From positions 1 to 34,850 of the forward strand of contig NZ_PQIA01000100.1 of NCBI RefSeq assembly GCF_003385235.1: a stretch of DNA of 34,850 nt, read 5' to 3'. Origin of the DNA: Amycolatopsis circi (GTDB lineage Bacteria; Actinomycetota; Actinomycetes; Mycobacteriales; Pseudonocardiaceae). Every line of letters begins with the position of its first letter. The stretch's first letter is position 1. Below the pieces are notes generated by a model that was not told where the DNA came from, did not search any database, and worked only from the letters and a program-made list of their open reading frames with translations. Made by a program: the position numbers and the translations under genes. This document shows positions 14,263 to 22,094 of the stretch, in pieces.

Positions 14263-14682
14263 TTACCCAGGAGTAGCCGACCGCCGGACCACCGCGGATC
14301 CCTGAGCGGCCGCACACAACGTCGCGTTTCCTTCTCCGTCCACTGTGTACAGATCGCAGCGGCAGGTGGCCCGCGAACGACTCGCTTGGACGACCGTCGC
14401 TTCCGCGCGCAGCAGCACGCCGTCGGCGGGAACGAGGTAGTCGATGGAGAAGCCGCTCGTCAGCAACTGCGGGCCGAGGACTGTTCCGGCGGCGAAGGTG
14501 AGCGCGTTGTCCGCGGCGTAGGCGAGAACGCCGCCGTGCAGGTAGCCGTTCTGCTGCCGGAGGTCGTCGCGAACGTCCAACTCCAGCACCGCGCGGCCGT
14601 CGCCGAATTCCTCGACTCTCGCGCCGAGCAGAACACTGAACGGTTGTGCGGCAAGTCCGGAGCGCGCGAAGTCCAGGTCCAT
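14263..14682 (-). CDS. PaaI-family hotdog thioesterase
   Basis: A 139-residue hotdog-fold protein with the family signature QNGYLHGGVLAYAADNAL, containing the HGG that binds the CoA thioester, and GFSIDYLVPADGVLLRAEA. It should hydrolyse an acyl- or aryl-CoA. ATG 14682 has GAGG 7-10 bases upstream on the minus strand. It is divergent from a MarR gene, and the 83-base gap holds a double palindromic operator, so it is a likely target of that MarR. Confidence 0.9.
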   Translation of the reverse strand: MDLDFARSGLAAQPFSVLLGARVEEFGDGRAVLELDVRDDLRQQNGYLHGGVLAYAADNALTFAAGTVLGPQLLTSGFSIDYLVPADGVLLRAEATVVQASRSRATCRCDLYTVDGEGNATLCAAAQGSAVVRRSATPG

Positions 14683-14685
14683 TCG

Positions 14686-14733
14686 CCATCCTCACTTCAG
14701 TAGTGAAGTACTTCAGTAGTGAAGTGAGGATGG
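14686..14733. promoter_or_regulatory. tandem MarR operators inside a 48-bp near-palindrome
   Basis: Two exact, directly abutting copies of ACTTCAGTAGTGAAGT (14694-14709 and 14710-14725), each a dyad ACTTCA-N4-TGAAGT. Outer arms CCATCCTC and GAGGATGG extend the symmetry to 48 bases. The block lies between the divergent thioesterase and MarR genes, so it probably controls both. Confidence 0.85.
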
Positions 14734-14765
14734 CGGCGGGAGGAGAACACTGTCAAGATCCCCGC

Positions 14766-15185
14766 ATGGCCGCCGACGAACGTCTTTTCTTCCTGCTGCA
14801 GAGCGCGGCGCACCGATTGCGCGTCGAGGGCGACCGGCGCTGCCTCGCCGCGGCCGGCGTGACGACCTCGCAGCTCGGCGCGCTGTTCGCGGTGCACGAT
14901 CAGCCGGGGCTCACCCAGCGTGAACTGGCCGCGGAGCTGGGACAGCGCGAATCGGCGATCACCGCGATGACCGCGCGGCTGATCGAGGCCGGGCTGATCG
15001 TCCGGCAGCAACACCCCGAACAGCACCGGGCGCTGGTGCTGGACCTGACGCCGGAGGGGAACGCGACGCTCGCCCGCCTGCGGCCGGTGATCGAGTCGTT
15101 CAACCGTGAACTGCACAAGCTGTTAGGCGACGCGTTCGGGCCGACCAGCGAGGCGCTGCGGCAGTTGGCGGGCTGGCCGGGCTGA
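14766..15185 (+). CDS. MarR-family regulator divergent from the thioesterase
   Basis: A 139-residue winged-helix regulator: VTTSQLGALFAVHDQPGLTQ, RELAAELGQRESAITAMTARL (recognition helix), IEAGLIVRQQHPEQHRALVLDLTPEG (wing). ATG 14766 was chosen because it begins the MarR fold directly; the upstream ATG at 14730 would start inside the operator. No nearby ribosome site, so it may be leaderless. It probably represses itself and the thioesterase through 14686-14733 until a ligand, possibly an aromatic acid or acyl-CoA, binds. The ligand is a guess. Confidence 0.9.
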   Translation: MAADERLFFLLQSAAHRLRVEGDRRCLAAAGVTTSQLGALFAVHDQPGLTQRELAAELGQRESAITAMTARLIEAGLIVRQQHPEQHRALVLDLTPEGNATLARLRPVIESFNRELHKLLGDAFGPTSEALRQLAGWPG

Positions 15186-15244
15186 CCCCAGAACCGCGGC
15201 GCCCCCGGTTGCCGCGGGCGGCGCACCGGCTAGCCTGAACGCAG

Positions 15245-15520
15245 ATGTCACCCACCACACTCGCCCCCGCCGCCTTCCGGCAACGTGCGGGCCGCACCAT
15301 GTCCGGCGTGGCGATCATGACAGCCCGGCTCTGGTGGGCCTGGCAGACGGTCCGATCCGCAGGCGTTGCCTACCTCTCGGCTCAGCGTTCGGAGCCGTCC
15401 CCGCCCTGTTCCGCGAGGAACCGTTCGAACTGCGAGCCCAGTTCGTCCGCCGTCGGCATGTGTTCCTGCGATTCGGCGAGCAGGCTGTGCCCGGACGCTT
15501 CGGTGAACGTGTCGTACTGA
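15245..15520 (+). CDS. doubtful leaderless small protein
   Basis: ATG 15245 follows a good TAGCCT box (15231-15236) by 8 bases, the layout of leaderless genes here. The first 45 residues (MSPTTLAPAAFRQRAGRTMS, then ARLWWAWQTVRSAGVAYLS) look plausible. From 15382 the frame runs antisense through the PAC2 gene and turns Ser/Cys-rich. It may be a real short gene, or the promoter and 5' end of a gene lost when the region was rearranged. Confidence 0.25.
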   Translation: MSPTTLAPAAFRQRAGRTMSGVAIMTARLWWAWQTVRSAGVAYLSAQRSEPSPPCSARNRSNCEPSSSAVGMCSCDSASRLCPDASVNVSY

Positions 15521-16296
15521 CGCTCCAGCGCGCGCACCACGTCAGCGGATTCCTCGGATTCCGCGACCTGGCGGTCGATTTCCGCCTTGGCCACCTCGGC
15601 CGCGGTACGGAGTTCGCCGTCCGGCAGGCGCAGGGCGGTGGCCTTGCCGATCGAGTCGAGGATGGTCAGCGCGGCGGCCGGATAGGCCGACTGCGCCAGG
15701 TAATGCGGCACGTGCGCGGCGAAGCCCATCGCGTCGTGGCCCCATTCGCCGAAGCGGTACTCCAGCAGCGCGTCCATGCTGCCCGGGACCTGCATGCGGT
15801 TGGGCAGCGGCTGATGCTCGCCGACCAGGTGCTCGCGGGTCGCGTGCGCGGTGACGCCGAGCGGGCGCGTGTGCGGGGCTCCCATCGGAATCCCGTGATA
15901 CCCCACGGCGAGCCGCACCCCCCAGCGCTCCACCAGCTGTCGCACGGCGGCCGCGAACAGCTCCCATTCGCGGTCCGGCTCCGGGCCGGACAGCAGCAGG
16001 AACGGGATGCCGTCGTCGTCGTGCAGCAGGCGCACGACCAGCTCGGGAGCCTCGTATTCCTCCCAGTGGTCGACCGCGTAGATCATCGTCGGGCGGCGCG
16101 ACCGGTAGTCGATGAGCCGGTCGACGTCGAAACGCGCGACGACCCGGTTCTCGACCTCGCCGGTGAGGTGGTCAGTGACCAGCCGCCCAGCCGAGCCCGC
16201 GTCCATGAACCCCTCGAAGAAGTGCAGGAGCACGGCTCCGTCCAGGTCGGGGACGTCCGAGTCCACCTCGTACAGTTCCTCGGGATCGAGTCCCAC
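15382..16296 (-). CDS. PAC2-family (proteasome assembly chaperone-like) protein
   Basis: A 304-residue cytosolic protein of the PAC2 family common in proteasome-bearing actinobacteria. Visible features are LLHFFEGFMDAGSAGRLVTDHL, RPTMIYAVDHWEEYEAPELVVR, PFLLLSGPEPDREWE and AVGYHGIPMGAPHTRPLGVTAHAT, followed by a charged helical C-terminus. GTG 16296 has AGGAGG 5-6 bases upstream, so the longer in-frame extension to 16440 is not used. The exact role of bacterial PAC2 proteins is not settled. Confidence 0.85.
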   Translation of the reverse strand: MGLDPEELYEVDSDVPDLDGAVLLHFFEGFMDAGSAGRLVTDHLTGEVENRVVARFDVDRLIDYRSRRPTMIYAVDHWEEYEAPELVVRLLHDDDGIPFLLLSGPEPDREWELFAAAVRQLVERWGVRLAVGYHGIPMGAPHTRPLGVTAHATREHLVGEHQPLPNRMQVPGSMDALLEYRFGEWGHDAMGFAAHVPHYLAQSAYPAAALTILDSIGKATALRLPDGELRTAAEVAKAEIDRQVAESEESADVVRALERQYDTFTEASGHSLLAESQEHMPTADELGSQFERFLAEQGGDGSER

Positions 16297-16469
16297 CGGA
16301 TCCTCCTGCTGCTCGCTTGCACGGACGTACGCGGTACAACGCGGCCCGGCTGCGAATCCATCCCGCGCGCGGCCGAAATAGTAACGCCCCGCACTCGCCG
16401 GCCACCCGGATCGGGGCTTCGTGACACTTGTCGTGGGCATCGGCCCGTCCGGTCGGGCACTCTGAGCAG

Positions 16470-16982
16470 GTGAACACCGAGGAATCCACCACTCTTCACC
16501 TGCGCCTGCGCCCGCCCGAGCACCGGGTGAGCCGCCGGGCGATCGGACACTGGGCAGCTTCGGCCGGGGCGGGCTGGCTGATCGTGCTCGCGGTGCAGGC
16601 GGTGGTGGTCGCGACCGCGGACGACCCGCCGTCGTGGCTCACGGTGACGCTGGTGCTCTCCTGCGTGCTGGCCCCGCTGCACCTGCTGGTCATGCCGCAG
16701 TGGCGTTACCGCGTGCACCGCTGGGAAGTCACCGGCGAGGCCGTCTACACCCAGTCCGGCTGGCTGAAGCAGGAGTGGCGAATCGCACCGATCTCGCGGA
16801 TCCAGACGGTGGACGTCGAACGCGGCCCGCTGGAGCAGCTGTTCGGGCTGGCCCGGCTCACCGTCACGACCGCGTCCGCCGCCGGGCCGCTGCGCATCTC
16901 CGGGCTCGACCGGGAGGTCGCGGTCACGCTGGCTGACGAGCTGACCCGCACCACCCAGGCTGCCCGCGGGGACGCGACGTGA
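16470..16982 (+). CDS. PH domain-containing membrane protein, YdbS-like
   Basis: A 170-residue protein with two transmembrane helices (about 33-52 and 57-75) and a bacterial PH (DUF304/bPH2) domain: YRVHRWEVTGEAVYTQSGWL, RIAPISRIQTVDVERGPLEQ, FGLARLTVTTASAAG. It forms a two-gene unit with the larger YdbT-like gene (GTGA overlap). Pairs like this sit in the membrane; their work is poorly known, though Bacillus YdbST protects against some antimicrobial peptides. The GTG at 16470 has no strong ribosome site. Confidence 0.88.
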   Translation: MNTEESTTLHLRLRPPEHRVSRRAIGHWAASAGAGWLIVLAVQAVVVATADDPPSWLTVTLVLSCVLAPLHLLVMPQWRYRVHRWEVTGEAVYTQSGWLKQEWRIAPISRIQTVDVERGPLEQLFGLARLTVTTASAAGPLRISGLDREVAVTLADELTRTTQAARGDAT

Positions 16983-18508
16983 ACGCCACCGCACCCTCCG
17001 TGCCGGTCGCCGCCGAAGGCACCGGCGACGCGCCCTGGCATCGCCTCGACCGCCGGATGTTGTTGATCCGCCCGGTTCTCGACCTCGTCAAGTCTCTTCC
17101 GGTGCTCGTTGGCGCGCTGCTGCTCGGCCACGGAAATTACTGGCAGTGGCTCGGTCTCGTGGCCACCGCGGTGACGATCGGCGTCGGCATTTCGCACTGC
17201 CTCACCTCGCGCTACCGCGTCACCGCGACCCAGATCGAATGGCACACCGGGTTGCTGCTGCGCAAGCAACGCGCGATTCCGCGCGACCGAATCCGTACCG
17301 TAGACGTGGTTTCGGAACCGAAACATCGGCTTTTCTCGCTTTCCGCAGTACGAATCGGTACCGGACGGCACGATCACGGAAAAGGCCCGGGCAAGGACCA
17401 GCTGGTGCTCGACGCGGTCACTCGCGCCGAAGCCCAACGGCTGCGGACCCTGTTGCTGCACCGGAAACCGGCTGAATCCGAAGCGCCACAACCGCCGGAG
17501 TCGCTCGTCGCCGCGGTCGACAAGCGGTGGGTGCGTTACGCGCCGTTCACGCTGTCCGGACTCGCTGTGGTCGCCGCGATCCTCGGCACCGTCTATCACT
17601 TCGCACACGAACTGCACTTCGACCCGACGAGCTTCGGACCGCTGCGCGACCTCACCGCCCGCGCGCTCGAACAACCGGTGTGGCTGACCGTGGTGCTGGC
17701 GGCGGCCGGGCTGCTCGTGCTGGTGTCGGTGCTGTCGGTCGGCGGATACGTGTTGTCGTTCTGGAACTTCCGGCTCACTCGCGAACCGGGCGGCACGCTG
17801 CACATCCGGCGCGGGCTGATCACGACGCGGTCGGTGTCGATCGAGGAAGACCGGCTGCGCGGCGTCGAGATCAAGGAACCGTTGCCGCTGCGGATGGTCG
17901 GCGGCGCGAAATGCGTCGCGGTCGCGGCCGGACTGCGCGAGGGCAAGGGCGCGGACCGCGGCGGCGGCCTGTTGCTGCCGCCGGCTCCGGCGACGAAGGC
18001 CCGGGAGATCGCCAGCGACGTGCTCGGCGAGGACTTCGCGAATGTCCCCCTCGTGCGGCATTCCCGGCGCGCGCTGACCCGCCGGATCACCCGCGCCGTC
18101 TTCGCCGTGCTGGCGCTGTCGGCCGCGCTGTTCGCACTGGCCCGGCTCGACGTGCTGCCGGAATGGCCGTGGCAGGCCGCGCTCGTGCTCCTGCCGTTCG
18201 CCGTCCTGGTCGGCTTCGACCGGTACCGCTCGCTCGGCCACGCGATCACCGGCCGGTACCTGGTGACCCGTTCCGGGTCGCTGGCCAGGGCGACAGTCGC
18301 CGTCCGGCGTGACCGGCTCACCGGCATCGTCGTGCACCGGTCGTTGTTCCAGCGGCGGGCCGGGCTCGTGACCGTCATCGCGCCGGTCGCCGCCGGTCGC
18401 GGGCACTACCGGGTGCTGGACATCGAGGAGGGCGCCGGGCTCGCGCTCGCGGACTCCGCCGTACCCGGATTGCTGACGCCGTTTCTTGCCCCGCCGGAAA
18501 AACCCTGA
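16979..18508 (+). CDS. PH domain-containing membrane protein, YdbT-like
   Basis: A 509-residue protein with three bPH2 repeats, each after a pair of membrane helices: YRVTATQIEWHTGLLLRKQR, then FWNFRLTREPGGTLHIRRGL with VSIEEDRLRGVEIKEPLP, then RYLVTRSGSLARATVAVRRDR. The GTG start overlaps the YdbS stop by 4 bases, so the two are coupled and probably form one complex. The second domain has an insert rich in Gly/Arg (GLREGKGADRGGG). Length is normal for the family. Confidence 0.88.
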   Translation: MNATAPSVPVAAEGTGDAPWHRLDRRMLLIRPVLDLVKSLPVLVGALLLGHGNYWQWLGLVATAVTIGVGISHCLTSRYRVTATQIEWHTGLLLRKQRAIPRDRIRTVDVVSEPKHRLFSLSAVRIGTGRHDHGKGPGKDQLVLDAVTRAEAQRLRTLLLHRKPAESEAPQPPESLVAAVDKRWVRYAPFTLSGLAVVAAILGTVYHFAHELHFDPTSFGPLRDLTARALEQPVWLTVVLAAAGLLVLVSVLSVGGYVLSFWNFRLTREPGGTLHIRRGLITTRSVSIEEDRLRGVEIKEPLPLRMVGGAKCVAVAAGLREGKGADRGGGLLLPPAPATKAREIASDVLGEDFANVPLVRHSRRALTRRITRAVFAVLALSAALFALARLDVLPEWPWQAALVLLPFAVLVGFDRYRSLGHAITGRYLVTRSGSLARATVAVRRDRLTGIVVHRSLFQRRAGLVTVIAPVAAGRGHYRVLDIEEGAGLALADSAVPGLLTPFLAPPEKP

Positions 18509-18513
18509 ACTGT

Positions 18514-18524
18514 GGTAATTTACC
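18514..18524. promoter_or_regulatory. candidate operator GGTAA-T-TTACC
   Basis: A perfect 11-bp odd palindrome between the YdbT stop and the IclR start, 47 bases upstream of the IclR ATG. It is the only AT-rich spot there. It could bind the IclR protein itself. Short palindromes do occur by chance, so this is tentative. Confidence 0.4.
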
Positions 18525-18570
18525 GACGCGTTCGCAACTGAATTCGGTGATCTCCACGGAGAGGTTCAGG

Positions 18571-19326
18571 ATGTCGGAACCAGGACTCCGTCGTACGGCC
18601 GGCGCCAACAGTTCCCGCAAGGTGCTCCAGCTGTTGCTGTCGTTCACCGAACAGCGCTGGGAGGCCAGCGTGGCGGAACTAGCCGAGGCGATCGGCAGCC
18701 CGGTCGCCACCACCTACCGCTACGTGCAGCTGCTGAAGGAACTTCAACTGCTCGAGGAGTCCCGCTCCGGGCGCTACCACGTCACCAGCCGCGTCATGCC
18801 GCTCGCGCGCGCCGCTCGGCTCGCGAACGACCTGGCCCGGGCGGCGCGGCCGGTGATGGAGGAGGCCGTGGCCGAACTCGGCGAGACCGTCCTGCTCTTC
18901 CAGCACTTCGGCGACGTCGCGGTCTGCAGCGACCGGGTGGAATGCGACCGCCCGATGCGGTTCACGTTCCAGCCGGGGCATTCGATCCCGCTCGGCGTCG
19001 GCGCGACCGGGAAGATGCTGCTCGCGCTGCTTCCCGACGGCGAACGCGAACGCCAGGTCTCCCGGATCGCCCGGGAACGCGGTGCCGAGGTGCGCGACGA
19101 CCTCAAGCTCGCGCTGGCCAACCGCTACGCGCAGAGCTGGGGCGAGATCGAGGACGGCGTGTGGTGCTGTTCGGTGCCGGTCGAGGTCGACCGGCACCGG
19201 CCGAGCGTGCTGACCTTCGTCGGACCGGCCACCCGCATCGGCGACGCGGAGCGCGAGCGGGCGATCACGGCGTTGCGCGCTTACGCGGAGCAGATCGGAA
19301 AAGCGATTTCCGAGTACTCCGTGTAG
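18571..19326 (+). CDS. IclR-family transcriptional regulator
   Basis: A 251-residue protein with an N-terminal winged helix (SSRKVLQLLLSFTEQ, VAELAEAIGSPVATTYRYVQL, SRSGRYHVTSRV) and a C-terminal GAF-like effector domain (PMRFTFQPGHSIPLGVGATGK, WGEIEDGVWCCSVPVEVD). ATG 18571 has GGAGAGG 6 bases upstream; GTG 18547 is an in-frame alternative without a site. IclR proteins usually control a neighbouring catabolic operon. None adjoins here, so the target is unknown. Confidence 0.92.
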   Translation: MSEPGLRRTAGANSSRKVLQLLLSFTEQRWEASVAELAEAIGSPVATTYRYVQLLKELQLLEESRSGRYHVTSRVMPLARAARLANDLARAARPVMEEAVAELGETVLLFQHFGDVAVCSDRVECDRPMRFTFQPGHSIPLGVGATGKMLLALLPDGERERQVSRIARERGAEVRDDLKLALANRYAQSWGEIEDGVWCCSVPVEVDRHRPSVLTFVGPATRIGDAERERAITALRAYAEQIGKAISEYSV

Positions 19327-19329
19327 TCG

Positions 19330-19335
19330 TAAAAT
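19330..19335 (+). promoter_or_regulatory. -10 box of the GNAT gene
   Basis: TAAAAT lies 7 bases upstream of GTG 19343, in the short gap after the IclR stop. The layout predicts a leaderless mRNA and separate transcription from the IclR gene. Confidence 0.55.
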
Positions 19336-19342
19336 CGGGCCG

Positions 19343-19843
19343 GTGATCCGTCTCGCCGCTCCCGCCGACCTTCCCGCGCTGCCTGACCTCGAACGTGCCG
19401 CCGGAGAACCGTTCCGGACCGTAGGGATGGCCGAGATCGCCGACGACGCACCGCCTTCGGTCGAGGACCTCGCAGTGTTCCAGTCCGCGGGCCGGTGCTG
19501 GGTCTGGGACGACGGCGGGACGATCGCGGCGTACGTGCTCGCCGAGGAAGTCGACGGTTTCGGCCACGTGGAACAGGTTTCGCTGCTGCCGAGCCACGCC
19601 CGCCGCGGATTGGGGCGCGCGCTGATCGAGACGGTCGCCGCGTGGGCCGCGGAGCGGGGGCTGTCCGGGCTGACGCTGACGACGTTCGCGGACGTGCCGT
19701 GGAACGCGCCCTACTACGAGCGGCTCGGGTTCCGCGTGCTGGCCGACGAGGAGCAAGGACCGGCACTGAGGGAGATCCGGCGGACGGAGATCGCGCGGGG
19801 GCTGGACCGGTGGCCGCGGGTGGCGATGGTGCGGGCTCGGTGA
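19343..19843 (+). CDS. GNAT-family N-acetyltransferase
   Basis: A 166-residue GNAT-fold acetyltransferase. The acetyl-CoA pyrophosphate loop is in VEQVSLLPSHARRGLGRALI (R-R-G-L-G-R), followed by TLTTFADVPWNAPYYERLGF, the usual motif B with the catalytic Tyr region. The C-terminus (RRTEIARGLDRWPRVAMVR) matches a common actinobacterial subgroup, as I recall it. Substrate unknown. GTG start, leaderless. Confidence 0.9.
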   Translation: MIRLAAPADLPALPDLERAAGEPFRTVGMAEIADDAPPSVEDLAVFQSAGRCWVWDDGGTIAAYVLAEEVDGFGHVEQVSLLPSHARRGLGRALIETVAAWAAERGLSGLTLTTFADVPWNAPYYERLGFRVLADEEQGPALREIRRTEIARGLDRWPRVAMVRAR

Positions 19844-19883
19844 CGTCTTCCTTGTGACATAAGGGACCTTGGCCAATCCCGGT

Positions 19884-20202
19884 CTAGTTTTCGAAGGCTC
19901 GCTTCAGTTTCTCCAGCGACGCCGCGATCTGTTCCATCTCCGCCGGGGTGAGACTCGCGGCGCAGGAGTCCTCGAGGTAGCGGTGCTCCATGGCGTGCTG
20001 GTAAGCGATGCCGTGGTCGCGGGGCCGGAAGACCTGCACTCGCCCGTCGGCGGGCTTTTCTCCGGGAGAGGCAGCCGTCCTGCTCCAGGCGGGCCAGGTG
20101 CTGCTGATTGGTCAGCTCGGACTCGTCGTAGCGGGGGCCTTTCCGTTCGACGGCGGCCCACATGTCCACGATCAGCTGGTTGATCCGCTCCCGGGTCGCT
20201 CG
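19884..20202 (-). pseudogene. broken MarR-like regulator
   Basis: Two pieces of one protein lie in different frames. The upstream piece (RERINQLIVDMWAAVERKGP, YDESELTNQQHLARLEQDG) is a MarR N-terminus. The downstream piece (PADGRVQVFRPRDHGIAYQ, HAMEHRYLEDSCAASLTPAE, MEQIAASLEKLKRAFEN then stop at 19884) is the wing and C-terminal helix. The reading frame shifts by one near 20055-20065, and most of the helix-turn-helix between the pieces is missing. No in-frame start is seen upstream. A sequencing error could explain the frameshift but not the missing helices. Confidence 0.7.
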
Positions 20203-20330
20203 GGAGGGGGACCTGGATTGCCCCGCGAATCGAACACGTGTTCTACTGGTCGAGCCGGCCCCGGAGGGGGAAGCTCCGAGGCCGGCACCCAGGCACAACC
20301 CTGTCCCCTCGATCGATCCCAGGAGGCAAT

Positions 20331-20528
20331 GTGGCGGTCAAGATCACCCATCTCGCCAGTGGTCAGCAGGTGCGCTTCGCGAACGCGGACGGCGCCCGCC
20401 GCTATGCCGAGATCATGGGCGGCGGCGTGGACAAATGGCGGTTCACGATCGTCCCCGGGGACAGCGGCGCGCCCGGGATGCCGGCGGCGGTCGTCAACGT
20501 GCCGGTGTGGCGAACCGTCGCCCGATGA
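20331..20528 (+). CDS. small protein of unknown function
   Basis: A 65-residue protein (AVKITHLASGQQVRFANADG, then ARRYAEIMGGGVDKWRFTIV, ending VPVWRTVAR). GTG 20331 has a perfect AGGAGG four bases upstream. It looks like a compact beta-rich domain with no signal peptide. No family recognised. A hairpin at 20552 follows its stop. Confidence 0.7.
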   Translation: MAVKITHLASGQQVRFANADGARRYAEIMGGGVDKWRFTIVPGDSGAPGMPAAVVNVPVWRTVAR

Positions 20529-20551
20529 GCATTACCCGTTGACAACCGCGG

Positions 20552-20585
20552 TGATCGGCGCGGCGCGAAACCGTCGTGCCGATCA
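20552..20585 (+). terminator. hairpin after the small gene
   Basis: TGATCGGC pairs with GCCGATCA, and CGGCG with CGTCG inside it (one G-U), leaving a CGAAAC loop. It lies 23 bases after a stop codon, as expected for a T-run-free actinobacterial terminator. A second perfect hairpin, GTCCCGC-GAC-GCGGGAC (20662-20678), lies further on, before the secreted-protein gene. Confidence 0.5.
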
Positions 20586-20750
20586 TCGGGACAACGTCAC
20601 CTGCTGTTTGTTGCTTACTGGCCACGCCTTGTGCTCCACTGTCGATCACCCACTGCTGTAAGTCCCGCGACGCGGGACCGCCGCTTGTCAGCAGCGACCA
20701 CCTCGGCACGGTCCTGCACCCGTGCCAAGACGGACAGAAGGAGCGGCTCC

Positions 20751-21788
20751 TTGCTTGCGCATCAGCGTGGAACACATCGGCGTGGAAAAATCCGGGTCAC
20801 TGTCGCGTTGTCGGTCCTCGCGCTCGCGGTCGGGGCCGGTGCGGCCCACGCGGCGCCGGCGGCCGCCCCGAAAGCCACCGCGTGGCCCGGCGGGTCGAAG
20901 GTGGCCATCGCCGACGACTCCGGGGTTTTCGGCAGCAACCTCAGCGGCCTGTCCTACGAATCGCCCACCGTGCTGTGGGCGGTGAAGAACGGCCCGAGCA
21001 CCCTGTACCGGCTCGTCCAGGACGGAAACAAATGGCGGCCCGACACCGCCAACGGCTGGGCCAAGGGCAAGTCCATGCACTACTCCGACGGCAGCGGCGA
21101 CCCGGACGCCGAAGGGGTCGTCTTCACCCCGGACGGCGTCTTCACCTCGACGGAGCGCGACAACGACGACGGCGACACCAGCAAGCCCGCAGTGCTCCGG
21201 TACGCGACCTCCGGGTCGGGCAAATCGCTGAACGCGACCGGGGAGTGGAACCTCACCTCGGATCTGCCGTCGGTCGAGCCCAACAAGGGGCTCGAGGCCA
21301 TCTCCTGGGTGCCGGACTCGGCGCTCACCGCGCACAAATTCCGGGACGAGCACACGAAAGCCGCCTACGACCCGGCGAGCTACCCGAACCACGGGACCGG
21401 CCTGTACTTCGTCGGGCTCGAGGCCAACGGGAAGGTCTACGCGTACGCGCTCGACCAGTCCGGCACCAAGTACACCCGCGTCGCCACCATCGACAGCGGG
21501 TTCCCGGCGGTGATGGATCTCGAGTACGAACCGTCGACCGGCCATCTGTGGGCCGAATGCGACAACACGTGCAAGGGCCGCACCAGCACGCTCGACGTCA
21601 ATGCGAAGGGTGCGTTCGCGGTCACCGCGCAGTACGACCGCCCGTCCGGGATGTCGAACTACAACAACGAGGGTTTCGCGATCGCGCCGCAGTCGACGTG
21701 CGCGAACGGGAGCAAGCAGGTCGTGTGGTCCGACGACGACAACGACGACAACCACGCGCTGCGCACCGGAACGCTCGCCTGTAAGTAG
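20751..21788 (+). CDS. secreted beta-propeller-like protein (phytase-like/esterase-like)
   Basis: A 345-residue exported protein. The TTG at 20751 has AAGGAG 7 bases upstream and starts a signal peptide (basic HQRGTHRRGKIR, then TVALSVLALAVGAGAAHAAP). The mature part has repeated beta-strand segments with Trp/Asp-rich turns: FGSNLSGLSYESPTVLWAVK, DPDAEGVVFTPDGVFTSTER, NKGLEAISWVPDSA, FPAVMDLEYEPSTGHLWAEC and SNYNNEGFAIAP. The acidic C-terminus is WSDDDNDDNHALRTGTLACK. This pattern fits SdiA-regulated/phytase-like propellers, with possible calcium sites. Enzymatic activity is not established. Its 3' end has been duplicated downstream. Confidence 0.75.
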   Translation: MLAHQRGTHRRGKIRVTVALSVLALAVGAGAAHAAPAAAPKATAWPGGSKVAIADDSGVFGSNLSGLSYESPTVLWAVKNGPSTLYRLVQDGNKWRPDTANGWAKGKSMHYSDGSGDPDAEGVVFTPDGVFTSTERDNDDGDTSKPAVLRYATSGSGKSLNATGEWNLTSDLPSVEPNKGLEAISWVPDSALTAHKFRDEHTKAAYDPASYPNHGTGLYFVGLEANGKVYAYALDQSGTKYTRVATIDSGFPAVMDLEYEPSTGHLWAECDNTCKGRTSTLDVNAKGAFAVTAQYDRPSGMSNYNNEGFAIAPQSTCANGSKQVVWSDDDNDDNHALRTGTLACK

Positions 21789-21803
21789 TCCTTTGTAGAC
21801 AGA

Positions 21804-21843
21804 CAACCGCGGCGGCACCGAAAACCCGGCGCCGCCGCAGTTG
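21804..21843. terminator. bidirectional terminator hairpin, copy A
   Basis: CAAC-C-GCGGCGGC and GCCGCCGC-A-GTTG arms (with CC/GG inside) form a long GC-rich stem with a GAAAACCC loop, 16 bases after the secreted-protein stop. It serves the convergent gene arrangement. Confidence 0.7.
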
Positions 21844-21846
21844 TCG

Positions 21847-21950
21847 TCAGTTCTTCAGCAACCGGTCCAACTCCGCCTCTTCGGCCACCAGCGGCGGCGA
21901 CACCGCCATCCCCTTGCCGAGCGAACGCACGATCACACCCTCCTCAAACA
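21847..21950 (-). pseudogene. duplicated 3' fragment of the aminotransferase gene
   Basis: It encodes the last 34 residues of the aminotransferase in frame up to the stop (LFEEGVIVRSLGKGMAVSPP, LVAEEAELDRLLKN), minus 11 internal residues. It has no promoter or start and continues upstream into the foreign fragment of the secreted-protein gene. It cannot make a functional enzyme. Confidence 0.85.
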
Positions 21951-21955
21951 GGACG

Positions 21956-22036
21956 TGCGCGAACGGCAGCAAGCAGGTCGCGTGGCCCGACGACGACAAC
22001 CACGCGCTGCGCACCGGAACACTCGCCTGCAAATAG
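21956..22036 (+). pseudogene. duplicated 3' fragment of the secreted-protein gene
   Basis: It encodes CANGSKQVAWPDDDNHALRT then GTLACK and stop. This matches the real C-terminus except for two substitutions and three missing acidic residues. There is no start and no link to the rest of the gene. Confidence 0.85.
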
Positions 22037-22055
22037 TCCCTTGTAGACAGACAAA

Positions 22056-22089
22056 CCGCGGCGGCACCGGAAACCCGGCGCCGCCGCGG
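22056..22089. terminator. bidirectional terminator hairpin, copy B
   Basis: CCGCGGCGGC and GCCGCCGCGG arms (10 bp, plus an inner CC/GG) lie 6 bases beyond the aminotransferase stop. This is the same element as at 21804, and copy B is the one next to the real aminotransferase gene. Confidence 0.75.
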
Positions 22090-22094
22090 CGTCG

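Noticed and set aside
20008..20661. Plus-strand frame opposite the MarR pseudogene and through the small gene
   Set aside because: No start signal; the small gene from 20331 in another frame has a perfect ribosome site.
21847..22032. 61-codon minus-strand ORF in the duplicated junction
   Set aside because: A chimera made by the duplication; only its end is aminotransferase sequence and it has no start signal.
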